From Opitutia bacterium UBA6410 (GTDB lineage: Bacteria; Verrucomicrobiota; Verrucomicrobiia; Opitutales; Intestinicryptomonadaceae), in assembly GCA_002437405.1 (NCBI GenBank), contig DJPO01000011.1, positions 288 to 25,256 on the forward strand: DNA of 24,969 nt. The letters run 5' to 3'. A program made the position numbers and the translations under genes. Numbering within the stretch: the stretch's first letter is position 1; every line of letters begins with the position of its first letter. Under the pieces are notes generated by a model. It made no database searches. It was not told the DNA's origin and saw only the letters and a list, made by a program, of their open reading frames with translations. Positions 14,974 to 24,000 of this stretch are shown here, piece by piece.

Positions 14974-16335
14974 ATGTCCTCCCAAATCAAATACATTCTC
15001 GACGAAGAATCAATCCCGACCCATTGGTACAACATTGAGGCCGACTTAAAAGTCCACACGCCCCCGCCGCTCGACCCGACGACGGGAAAGCCTTTCGAAG
15101 CTGCAAAGCTCGAGGCTCTCTTCGCCAAGACTCTCATCGAGCAGGAGATGTCGCACGAACGCTATATCGAAATCCCCGAACCCGTGCGCGAGATAATGCG
15201 CCAGTGGCGTCCGTCGCCGCTGCACCGCGCCCGCAGGCTCGAAAAGGCGCTCGGCACTCCCGCGAAAATCTATTTCAAATACGAGGGCGTAAGCCCATCG
15301 GGCTCGCACAAGACAAACAGCGCAATCGCGCAGGTCTTCGAAAACAAGCGTTGCGGCACGAAAAAGGTCACGACCGAAACCGGCGCGGGGCAGTGGGGCT
15401 CGGCGCTCTCGCAGGCGTGCAATATCTTCGGAATCGACTGCACCGTGTTTATGGTAAAGTGCTCGTTCGAGCAAAAGCCCTACCGCAAGGCGGTAATGGA
15501 GCTCTTCGGCGGCCGCACGATTCCCTCGCCGAGCAACCTCACCGAAGCGGGCAGAGCCGTCTTGGCGAAAGACCCGAATTGCAGGGGCTCGCTGGGTATC
15601 GCGATTTCCGAAGCGGTCGAAATCGCCCTCAAAAACGACGACACGAAATACTGCCTCGGTTCGGTTCTCAACCACGTTTTGCTCCACCAGTCCGTAATCG
15701 GGCAGGAGGCAATCAAGCAGATGGAAATGGCGGGCGACTACCCCGACATCGTAATCGGCGCGTGCGGCGGCGGCTCGAACTTCGCGGGTTTGGCGTTCCC
15801 GTTCATCGGCGAAATGCTCCGCGGCGGGCGTAAAATCGACGTTTTGGGCGTCGAACCTGCGGCGTGCCCGAGCCTCACAAAGGGCAAATACGCCTACGAC
15901 TACGGCGATGTCGCAAAGCAGACTCCGCTGATGAAAATGTACACACTCGGCAGCTCGTTCATTCCCCCCGCAGTCCACGCGGGCGGCTTGCGCTACCACG
16001 GAATGGCTCCGCAAATCAGCAATGTCGCAGCGCAGGGGCTTATGCGCGCAAGAACCGTCCAGCAGCTCGACGTTTTCCGCGACGCCGTCGCGTTCGCGCG
16101 CTCCGAGGGCATTATCCCCGCGCCCGAATCCTCCCACGCAATTAGCGCGGCGATGGACGAAGCGCGCGCATGCAGGGAAACGGGCGAGGCTAAGACGATT
16201 CTCTTCAACCTTTCTGGGCACGGGCACTTGGATATGTCCGCGTATATGGACTACTTTGCGGGCAAGCTCAAGAACTACGACTACCCCGAAGCGGAAATCG
16301 CGATGGCGTTGTCGGGTCTGCCCGTCTGCAAGTAA
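14974..16335 (+). CDS. trpB: Tryptophan synthase beta chain, TrpB2 type
   Basis: This 453-residue PLP enzyme condenses indole with serine to make tryptophan. The length and the long N-terminal extension starting IKYILDEESIPTHWYNI point to the TrpB2 (TrpB-like) subfamily and not the roughly 400-residue TrpB1 that pairs with TrpA. K113 in SGSHKTNSA is the PLP lysine, E135 in TETGAGQWG is the catalytic glutamate, and GGGSN (265-269) is the phosphate-binding loop. A late SGHG segment is also present. No trpA or other trp gene is in the window. TrpB2 proteins are thought to work as stand-alone indole-salvage enzymes, which fits the solitary location. Substrate specificity cannot be proven from sequence. 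Confidence 0.93.
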   Translation: MSSQIKYILDEESIPTHWYNIEADLKVHTPPPLDPTTGKPFEAAKLEALFAKTLIEQEMSHERYIEIPEPVREIMRQWRPSPLHRARRLEKALGTPAKIYFKYEGVSPSGSHKTNSAIAQVFENKRCGTKKVTTETGAGQWGSALSQACNIFGIDCTVFMVKCSFEQKPYRKAVMELFGGRTIPSPSNLTEAGRAVLAKDPNCRGSLGIAISEAVEIALKNDDTKYCLGSVLNHVLLHQSVIGQEAIKQMEMAGDYPDIVIGACGGGSNFAGLAFPFIGEMLRGGRKIDVLGVEPAACPSLTKGKYAYDYGDVAKQTPLMKMYTLGSSFIPPAVHAGGLRYHGMAPQISNVAAQGLMRARTVQQLDVFRDAVAFARSEGIIPAPESSHAISAAMDEARACRETGEAKTILFNLSGHGHLDMSAYMDYFAGKLKNYDYPEAEIAMALSGLPVCK

Positions 16336-16347
16336 ATTTTAACTCCT

Positions 16348-16402
16348 AAAAAAGTGCCGCGTATGGGAAATTCCAAAATATTCCGCATTGCGGCACTTTT
16401 TT
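16348..16402. terminator. Perfect 13-bp inverted repeat over the Sel1 gene start
   Basis: AAAAAAGTGCCGC (16348-16360) is exactly complementary to GCGGCACTTTTTT (16390-16402), with a 29-base spacer. The GC core and the T-run on either strand give it the form of an intrinsic terminator, 12 bases after the trpB stop. The right arm lies inside the signal-peptide codons of the Sel1 gene, and the start codon (16363) lies in the loop. It may terminate the nuo-trpB transcript, attenuate the Sel1 gene, or control its translation. Confidence 0.6.
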
Positions 16403-17790
16403 TGTGCCTGACTTTCGCCCCGCTGCTCGGCGCGGCGGACTCGGGCGTCGGCGACTATTCCGCTCTCGCGGAAAATCTCGCCGCCGCGATGGACTGGGAC
16501 GCCCCCGCGCGCATTTCGCCCGAAGAATTTGCGGCGGCTAAGGCTGCGGCGGACAAGGGCGACCACTCCGCGCAGTTTGCCGTAGGGGCTGCAAAATTTC
16601 TCGGCGCGGGCACGGACAGGGATTACGGCGCGGCTGCGGTCTACTTTTCGATGTCCGCATTCGGCGGATTCCCCTACGGAAATTTCGGACTCGGCGTATG
16701 CGCGCGCTCGGGGCGGGGGCTTGCCGAAAATCCGAAAAGCGCGTTCGGGTTTTTCAAGCGCGCGGCGGACTCGGGCAATCCGCGCGCGGTAAACGCATTG
16801 GGCGTCTGCTATTACAAAGGATACGGAACGGATAAAAATTCCGCCGAGGCTGTAAAACTTTTTACACGCGCCGCCGAAGCGGGCGTCGGGCGCGCGTACG
16901 TTTCGCTCGGGCGGGCTGCTCTCGAGGGGCGCGGGACGGCGAAAAGCCCCGCAAAAGCGCGCGAGTATTGGGAAAAGGGGGCGGAGCTTTCGAACGCCGT
17001 CGCGCAAAACAATCTCGCGGTATTTCTCGCGCAGGGCTTGGACGGCAATCCCGACGAAATCAGGGCAATGGAGCTTATGCGCAAAAGCGCGGAGCGCGGG
17101 TATCCGCCGTCGCAGCTCGCATACGGGCTCGCGCTGATGCAGGGCGCGGGGATTGCGCAGGACGCCGCCGAAGGGTTTTCGTACATCGAAAAGGCGGCGA
17201 AGTCGGGCAATCCCGAAGCCCAGAACAACCTTGCCGTCTGCTATTATAACGGATTCGGCACGACAGCCAATGCCGCGCTTGCGATGCACTGGTACACCCG
17301 CGCCGCCGAAGCGGGATACGCCGAGGCTCAAAACAATCTCGCCGACGCGTATCTAAACGGCGCGGCGGGCGAAAAAAATTTGGCGGAGGCGGTCAAATGG
17401 TACAGGCGCGCCGCATTTCAGGGGAACGTCTCGGCGCAGAGCAATCTCGGATACTGCTATCTCAACGGAATCGGAGTCGGCAAAAGCCAGTCCTCCGCGA
17501 TAAAGTGGCTGAAACTTGCGGCGGAGCAGGGCGACGTTCCCGCGCAGAGCAATTTGGGCACATGCTATGTCAACGGCGTGGGGGTCGATACGGATTACGC
17601 CGAGGGCGTCAAGTGGTTGAAAAAGGCGGCGGACGGCGGAGACATTCAGGCAATCGGCAATCTCGGCGCGTGCTACTACAACGGCTTGGGCGTCGAGCGC
17701 GACACCGAAAGGGGAATCGCCCTAATCCGCAAGGCTGCGAGGGGCGGAAGCGCGGAAGCCCGCGCCGCGCTTGTGCGGCTGGGTTTGTAA
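16363..17790 (+). CDS. Secreted Sel1-like repeat protein
   Basis: This 475-residue protein has an N-terminal signal peptide (a basic start, then a hydrophobic stretch to about LLGAAD). The rest is about 11 tandem Sel1-like repeats of about 36 residues, each a helix pair with a recurring pattern such as AQNNLAxCYxNGxG followed by AxxWYxxAAExG. Sel1 repeats form a curved solenoid used for protein-protein contacts, often in the periplasm or cell envelope. There is no catalytic domain, so it is probably a scaffold or adaptor with unknown partners. The frame also permits a GTG start at 16354, but the ATG at 16363 gives the better signal peptide. The start region is embedded in a terminator-like inverted repeat. 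It converges with the minus-strand transporter gene, stop to stop, seven bases apart. Confidence 0.9.
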   Translation: MGNSKIFRIAALFLCLTFAPLLGAADSGVGDYSALAENLAAAMDWDAPARISPEEFAAAKAAADKGDHSAQFAVGAAKFLGAGTDRDYGAAAVYFSMSAFGGFPYGNFGLGVCARSGRGLAENPKSAFGFFKRAADSGNPRAVNALGVCYYKGYGTDKNSAEAVKLFTRAAEAGVGRAYVSLGRAALEGRGTAKSPAKAREYWEKGAELSNAVAQNNLAVFLAQGLDGNPDEIRAMELMRKSAERGYPPSQLAYGLALMQGAGIAQDAAEGFSYIEKAAKSGNPEAQNNLAVCYYNGFGTTANAALAMHWYTRAAEAGYAEAQNNLADAYLNGAAGEKNLAEAVKWYRRAAFQGNVSAQSNLGYCYLNGIGVGKSQSSAIKWLKLAAEQGDVPAQSNLGTCYVNGVGVDTDYAEGVKWLKKAADGGDIQAIGNLGACYYNGLGVERDTERGIALIRKAARGGSAEARAALVRLGL

Positions 17791-17798
17791 GCAGCCGC
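17775..17798. terminator. Candidate terminator between convergent genes
   Basis: GCGGCTG (17775-17781) pairs with CAGCCGC (17792-17798) around a 10-base loop that contains the Sel1 gene stop. TATTTT follows on the + strand. It lies exactly where the + and minus transcription units meet. The T-run is short, so strength is uncertain. Confidence 0.45.
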
Positions 17799-18793
17799 TA
17801 TTTTCGGACTTCGCGCCCCATCTTTTTTGCGATAATCGAGACGACAATCAACTGGTACGCGTGGTATAGCATTGTCGGCAATAGCACGACGCCGACTATC
17901 GCGGGATTCGAAAACAGCACCTTGCTCATCACCGAGCCGTGCACAAGCGACTTCTTCGAGCCGCAGAACAGCGCGGTAATCGTGTCTTCGCGGTTGAAGT
18001 GCATAAGCTTGCAGCAGTACCAGATAATCGAAAACGCCGTGAAAAACAGCGCGACCATAGCCGCCGAAAGTATGACGATTTCGTCCCACCCGAACCCCGA
18101 GAACATCTTCTTTTCAAAGGAGTCGCAGAACGACGTATAGACAATTAGCAGGATAATCGCCTCGTCGAAGAGCCTGAGGCGTTTTTTGTGCTTTTCGGCA
18201 AACCACCCGTACTTGGGGTTCAGTAGCCCGCCCGCGACGACGGGCACGAGCACTTGCAGAATCAGCTTGAAAATAACGTCACCCAAATTGTGCGCCCCGT
18301 CGATGTTTTCGAGAAACAGCCCCATCCAAAGCGGCGTAATGAATACGCCGAGCAGGCTCGATACGCTCGCGTTGAAAATCGCCGCGGGCATATTCCCGCC
18401 CGCAATCGAAACCATCACGACCGACGACGAAACCGTGGACGGTAGCGTCGCGAGGAAGAACGCGCCAATCCAAAGGTAGTACTTGTTGCCCTCGGTTGCC
18501 TCCGCGCCGCAGGCTTTCATCGCAGCGAGCATAATCAGCGGGAAGATTACGAACGTCGAGATGTGCACGAGCATATGCAGCCGTACGTTCACAAGCCCAG
18601 CCTTGAGCTTCTCGCGGTTGAGCCTCATTCCGTAGAAAAAGAAGATGAAGCTCACCCCCCAGTTTGCGACGTCGCCGAGCGAAATGTCCGCGACTTCCGC
18701 AATCCCGACGGGCGGGTAGATGTAGGCGAGTAAAATCGAGCCGAAGAGCATCAGGACAAACGGCTCGAGTCCGAATTTTTTCAACAGTTGCAT
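17798..18793 (-). CDS. SLC10A7/YfeH-type bile acid:sodium symporter family protein
   Basis: This 331-residue membrane protein has about ten hydrophobic segments. Its motifs fit the SBF-like branch that includes E. coli YfeH and eukaryotic SLC10A7: FFFYGMRL (51-58), LPSTVSSSVVM (117-127), the crossover-type segment FCGSKKSLVHG (276-286) and LLPTMLYHAYQL (304-315). Members have the BASS transporter fold, with sodium sites expected near the two crossover segments. The substrate of the bacterial members is not established, and despite the family name bile acid transport should not be assumed. In yeasts and humans the family is linked to calcium homeostasis. It lies six bases after the EF-hand protein gene, so the two are probably co-transcribed. 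No Shine-Dalgarno motif precedes the ATG. Confidence 0.9.
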   Translation of the reverse strand: MQLLKKFGLEPFVLMLFGSILLAYIYPPVGIAEVADISLGDVANWGVSFIFFFYGMRLNREKLKAGLVNVRLHMLVHISTFVIFPLIMLAAMKACGAEATEGNKYYLWIGAFFLATLPSTVSSSVVMVSIAGGNMPAAIFNASVSSLLGVFITPLWMGLFLENIDGAHNLGDVIFKLILQVLVPVVAGGLLNPKYGWFAEKHKKRLRLFDEAIILLIVYTSFCDSFEKKMFSGFGWDEIVILSAAMVALFFTAFSIIWYCCKLMHFNREDTITALFCGSKKSLVHGSVMSKVLFSNPAIVGVVLLPTMLYHAYQLIVVSIIAKKMGREVRK

Positions 18794-18799
18794 ATCAGA

Positions 18800-21010
18800 T
18801 TACTTTGTCGCGGTTGCTTCGGGTTTTTTGTCGGCCTGTGCCGTTGCGGGGGCGGCTTGCTGCTGCTGCGCGGCGTCGTTTTTCGGCGCGAAGCCCGACC
18901 ACGCTGGCGCGGGCAGTCCGCAGGACTTTTCGAGCGAATTGGTGTACCACAGCCCGAACGATATTATCGCAAGCAAAACGAAAATCACGCACGCGAGCCT
19001 TATCTTGCGGTGCTTTTGCTTTCCGCGCCTTGCCGCGAGCGGGACTACCGCAATCTTCGTAAGCCGCGCCCCGAAGATAACGCTTACCGCCGCCTTGCAG
19101 TTCACAGCCCAGCCGTTCGCGTCCAAGAGCGGCGCGAGCGAGCGCATTCTAAGCTTGAGTGCCGCCACAATCATCGAGGGCAGGGAAATTGCGAGCATAA
19201 TTCCGACGATTCCGAGCGGAATCCAGTACCCGAGGTTCAGGAACGCGTCGAGAACCATTCCGAACGCGGTCGTGATGCCGCCGACTGCCACGCCCAAGGC
19301 TGCGACCGTCCCGATGTCGATTTTCTTGCCGTCCTTTGTTGCGGCTGCGGGCTGCTGGGTCGTCAGGTTGGTCATTACTTTCGAGTCCGTGTCGGAGGCG
19401 TGTTTTGCGATTTGCTCGCTCGCCCACTTCACGAGCCGCTTGTACGGCGACCAGAACGCCTGCCCGAGCCCCACGGGGTTTTGGATAATCTTGACGACGG
19501 TTGCGTCCCAGTCGCGTCCCTTTCTGTCGTAGAAAATTCCGTTGCGCCCGACGACCAGATTGTCGGAGTCGCCCGCAGTGACGACGGCGGCGATGTTCAA
19601 GTCAGCCTCGCCCTTGCGCTTGCAGACGCAGTAGAGCAGGTATCCGTAGCTCGACGCCGCCATTGCAGAGTGCTTTGCGATGTCGTCCACTTTTATGCAC
19701 AAACCGCAGTCGCGGCTGTCGATGAAGAGCCTGCCGAATTGGAAAACCGCGTCGTCCGCGCCGCCGTAGAACGCGTCGAAGTTCACGAAGTTGCGCAGCA
19801 GCTCGAAGAGGTTTTTGTTGAGCATCGCGAGCTTTTCGACCTCCGCGACATTGTCGGCGTGCTCGCGTATTTCGTTGTCCTTTTCGACGAGCGCGAGCAG
19901 CTTTTCCTTGTCGGATTCGTCGACGAGCGCGAGCGTCTCCGCCCCGAGAGCCGAAACGCCGTTGTCGGGGCGCGTCGACGCCCACGCCTTGTAGGGTGCG
20001 AGGGTCGCCTTGATTTTAGCCCAGCCCGCGACGTCGAGCACGCCCGTTCCGAGAATCGGCGCGGCGCAGGCGTCGCGGAATGCGGCGATTGCGTCGGCGA
20101 ACACGGGGTTTGTCGGCGAGCTCAAATCAAGTCCCTTACCGTCGATTTTCGCGACGGGCAGATTTTTCAGCTTTTCCGATACTTCGGCGAAGTTTTGCGA
20201 TTTGGAGAGAATGTCGCCGATTTGCTCCGTTTGCGGGTTGACGGCGGCCGCGGCGGACGGGTCGTAGGCGGCGAGGGCGGCTCTCGTAAAATAGTCGTCG
20301 AGCTTTTCGGCGACGGCGTCGAGCGCGTCCGCCGCCGCTGCGGTTTTGTCCCCCAGCGGCAGGATTTTTTCGTCCGATTTCGGCGCGCTGTTCCACGCCA
20401 AAAATTCGGCGCGCTTTTCGAAGAACGATTTTATCGCGTCCGCGTCCGCGCCGTCGCGCCCCGAGCGGTCGGTCTTCGCGCCGCACGATTTCATCGCAAG
20501 CGCGAGCGTCTGCGCGAGCTTCGCGTCGCCTTCGCAGGAAAGTTCGGTGATTATGCCGTCGGCGTTGAACGGGGTATCGGCGAAAATCTTGGATTTGTCG
20601 TCGAAGTCCGAAACCGCCAGCGCGCCTTCGCCCTCCCTGCCGATATTTTTCAGAATCTGTTCGGCGCAGTCGAAAATTCTCGCGCCGACGGGCGAGTCGC
20701 GGTTTATGTCCGAAAGTTTCAGCTTGTCCGAGCCCGCGAGCAGCGTGTCGGGATTCTTCAGCGCGGAGCACGCCCATTGGCAGGCGGCTACGATGTCGTC
20801 GCGGCGTACGCGTCCGTCGGAGTCGGTGTCGATTATGTCGAGGGTCTTTTCGTCGAACGCCAGTCCGCGCGTCGGGCAGCCGAGCGCCGCCCAAAACTTC
20901 ATGTCCAGTTCCCCGATTGCGGCGATGTCCGCGCCCGAGGCGATTTCGGGCTGGTACATGCCGCCCGCTTTGAAAAAGCTCCAGTTGTATTTCGAGTCGT
21001 TTTGTTTCAT
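18800..21010 (-). CDS. Large EF-hand and transmembrane protein, function unknown
   Basis: This 736-residue protein starts with a conserved-looking block (FFKAGGMYQPEIASG, then FWAALGCPTRGL) without a signal peptide. A good EF-hand loop follows: D61, D63, D65, G66, V68 and D72 in DTDSDGRVRRDD. Weaker acidic loops at D101-D105 and N149-G152 (NADG) may be degenerate partners. The middle is a long soluble helical region. Two hydrophobic segments (about 567-590 and 596-618) and a third (about 672-691) lie near the C-terminus, and the end is an Ala/Gln/Lys-rich tail. I recall similar uncharacterised proteins with the same N-terminal order but no assigned function. It starts five bases after dnaE. 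A 785-codon open frame on the opposite strand is a GC-driven shadow. Confidence 0.85.
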   Translation of the reverse strand: MKQNDSKYNWSFFKAGGMYQPEIASGADIAAIGELDMKFWAALGCPTRGLAFDEKTLDIIDTDSDGRVRRDDIVAACQWACSALKNPDTLLAGSDKLKLSDINRDSPVGARIFDCAEQILKNIGREGEGALAVSDFDDKSKIFADTPFNADGIITELSCEGDAKLAQTLALAMKSCGAKTDRSGRDGADADAIKSFFEKRAEFLAWNSAPKSDEKILPLGDKTAAAADALDAVAEKLDDYFTRAALAAYDPSAAAAVNPQTEQIGDILSKSQNFAEVSEKLKNLPVAKIDGKGLDLSSPTNPVFADAIAAFRDACAAPILGTGVLDVAGWAKIKATLAPYKAWASTRPDNGVSALGAETLALVDESDKEKLLALVEKDNEIREHADNVAEVEKLAMLNKNLFELLRNFVNFDAFYGGADDAVFQFGRLFIDSRDCGLCIKVDDIAKHSAMAASSYGYLLYCVCKRKGEADLNIAAVVTAGDSDNLVVGRNGIFYDRKGRDWDATVVKIIQNPVGLGQAFWSPYKRLVKWASEQIAKHASDTDSKVMTNLTTQQPAAATKDGKKIDIGTVAALGVAVGGITTAFGMVLDAFLNLGYWIPLGIVGIMLAISLPSMIVAALKLRMRSLAPLLDANGWAVNCKAAVSVIFGARLTKIAVVPLAARRGKQKHRKIRLACVIFVLLAIISFGLWYTNSLEKSCGLPAPAWSGFAPKNDAAQQQQAAPATAQADKKPEATATK

Positions 21011-21015
21011 TTGGT

Positions 21016-24000
21016 TTATTGGCGTTTAAAGGATTTGCGGTCGCTCCAGCGTTTGGGTTCGGGCAGCGGAATCGGGCGCGCCGACGGCTTGAATGCGAGC
21101 ACTGCGGGCTCTCCCGAAAGTTTTTTGAAAACGGCGGGCGAATAGGCTGTCTGCGCAACGCCCGTGTCGGACATCTCGACGAACTCGTCGTCGCCCACGC
21201 GTATGCGGATTTTGTGCCTGATTTCGCTGCCCTGCGCGTCCCTGTGGACGTAGTTGGAAAGCACTTTTACAAATCTGTCCGCGCGCGCGTACGGGTCGAG
21301 CAGCCACTCTACGGAGTTGCAGAATCCGCCGATAGCTGCCTCCATCGACTCCACCGAGTTGCAGGAGAAGCGGATTTCGCCGTTATCGTCGCTGCGGCAG
21401 TCGCCGATTACACATACGCAGTCGCCGTCTTTGATTTTGTCGGCGAAGTTTTCGTAGGCGGCGGGGAAGACGTTTATCGACCAGACCTTTGTCGCCGACC
21501 TCCCCGAGAGCGTGAAATAGCACCACGGCTTGTTGTCCTTTTTCGTGAGCCTTTTTACGACGTTCGAGACCACTCCGCACGCCCTGAACGGCAGCTTTTT
21601 GACGCGCCGCACGACGTCGGGGTTGGGAATTTCGTCCAAAGCCTCGTCGAAGCCCGCGTATTCCGCCATCGGGTGCCCCGAGACGTAGAAGCTCAGCAGC
21701 TCCTTTTCGTGGCGGAGCTTTTCGCCGACGGACATCGGGGGCTTTGATGTGTCGATGATATTGTTGCCCGCCGTTTTGCTGTCGGCGGAGGACGTGCCCA
21801 TATCGAGCAGGTCGAAGAGGTTTGTCTGCCCCGACTGCATGTCCTTTTCCAACTCCTGCGCGTGGTTTAGGATTGCGTCGAGCGAGCCGAGCAGGTGGCC
21901 TCTGTCGACGCCGAAGGAGTCGAAGCCGCCCGCCAGAATCAGGTTTTCGACGACGCGCCTGTTGAGGTTTTTAGTCCCGACCCTCTGGATAAAGTCGAAG
22001 ATGTCGGTAAACTCGCCGTTCTTTTCGCGCTCGGCGACAATCGCGCCCGCGGCGGCGTCGCCGATACCCTTGATTGCGGCAAGCCCGAAGCGTATCGAGC
22101 CCGCGCTCTTTTCGAACATATCCGAGTCCGTCGCGGGCTTCCAGTCGGGGTCGATAATCGGCGTGAACATCTCGCGCGAAATGTTGACGTCGGGCCCCAA
22201 CACCTTGATGTTGATGTTTTCGCACGCCTCGACGAACTTCGAGATTTTGTCCATATTCCCCAGCTCGCTCGAAATGAGCGCGGACATAAACTCGACGGGG
22301 TAGTTCGCCTTCAGATACGCCGTACGGTAGCTTAGCATCGCGTACGCGGCGGAGTGCGACTTGTTGAAGCCGTATTGTGCGAACTTTTCGAGAACCGCGA
22401 AAATCCCCTCCGCCTCGGGGGCGTCCATATTGTTGAACTCCTTTGCCTTTCTGACGAAAACCGCCTTCTGCTTTGCCATCACTTCGGGCTTCTTTTTGCC
22501 CATCGCGCGGCGCAGAATGTCAGCCTCGCCGAGCGTGTAGCCCGCGATGATTCGCGCCGCCATCATAACCTGTTCCTGATAGACGAGCACGCCGTACGTC
22601 TCGGTCACCAAGTCCTTGAGCAGCGGGTGCGGGACGTGCATTTTCGAGGGGTCTTTTTTCGCCTCGATGAACTGGTCGATGAACTGCATCGGCCCCGGTC
22701 GGTACAGCGCAATCAGCGCGATGATTTCCTCGAACGAGCTTAGCCCGATTCGCCTGCAAAGGTTCTGCATGCCCTCGCTTTCGAGCTGGAAGACACCGAC
22801 TGTTGTGCCGCTATTGAGCAGCTTGAAAGTCGCGGGGTCTTCGAGTATGATTTCCTCGATGTCGAAATTCGAGCCGCGCGTGCGCCGCACGTTGTCCTGC
22901 GCGTCGGAGATAATCGTCAGGGTTTTGAGTCCCAGAAAGTCGGCTTTCAGCAGCCCCAGCTCTTCGACGGGCGTCTTGGCGAACTGCGTCGTGAGCGTGC
23001 CCTGCTGGGTCATCATCGGCACTACGTTGTCGAGCTTTTGGTCGCCGATGATAATGCCGCACGCGTGCTTGCCGAGCTGGCGTATCATTCCCTCGATGAC
23101 TTCGCCCTCCTCGAAAATGTGCCTTACCTCGGGGTCGTTTTCGATTTCCGCGCGCAGCTCGGCGGACATTTCGACCGCCTTTTTGAGCGTCATTTTCAGC
23201 TCGTCGGGAACCATCTTCGCGATTGCCGACGCCCTGTCGAACGGTATGCCGTTGACCCTCGCCAAGTCGCGCACGACCGCCTTCGCCCCGAACTTGCCGT
23301 AGGTTGCGATGTTCGCGACTCTGTCCGCGCCGTACTTGCCCCTGACGTATTCGATTACATTCTGCCTGCGGCGTTCGCAGAAGTCGACGTCGAAGTCGGG
23401 CGGCGAAACGCGCTCGAGCGACAGCATTCGCTCGAAAAGCAGGTTGAAGCGTATCGGCTCGATGTCCGTGATTTTTATCAGATACGCAATCATGCAACCC
23501 GCGCCGCTGCCGCGCCCCGGCCCGACGGGGATTCCCTGCGAGCGCGCCCAGTTGATGAAGTCGTACACAATCAGAAAGTAGTCGACGAAGCCAGCCCCGA
23601 CGATAATCGAAAGCTCGTAGTCGAGCTTGTCGCAGAGCATCTTCGAGCGGTCGGCGGGCTCGTTGGGCTTCGGCACATAGGCGGAAGGGTTGTCGTAGTC
23701 CACGCCGTAGCGTTTCGTCAGCCCCTTTTTCGCCAAGTCGAAAAGCAGCAGGCCGTTTTTCATCAGCCCGCGCCTGTCCTCCGCCGAAAGCTTGAAGTCG
23801 TCGGGCTTGCCGTTCTGGCGCAGCACTTCGTTTTTCTTAGTCTCGTACAAATCGAGAATCCTGTCGAAGTTGGCTTCGTCGCGGTCGTATTTTATCTCGG
23901 CGGGCTGCTCGTAGCGCGGGTAGTGGTTCTCGCCGATGGGGATTTTGATGTCCACCTTCTCCGCGAGCTCGACAGTGTTGTCGAGTGCCTCGGGCAGGTC

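Noticed and set aside
16354..16362. GTG start for the Sel1 gene
   Set aside because: The ATG nine bases downstream gives a standard signal peptide, and the GTG lies within the left arm of the inverted repeat.
17798..18793. Naming the transporter a bile acid importer
   Set aside because: The motifs fit the SLC10A7/YfeH branch, whose bacterial substrate is unknown; the family name does not justify that function.
18788..21145. A 785-codon open frame on the + strand opposite the EF-hand protein gene
   Set aside because: Its translation is rich in Arg, Val, Glu and Asp with no recognisable domain, as expected for the antisense of a GC-rich gene. The minus-strand frame has an EF-hand, membrane helices and operon spacing.
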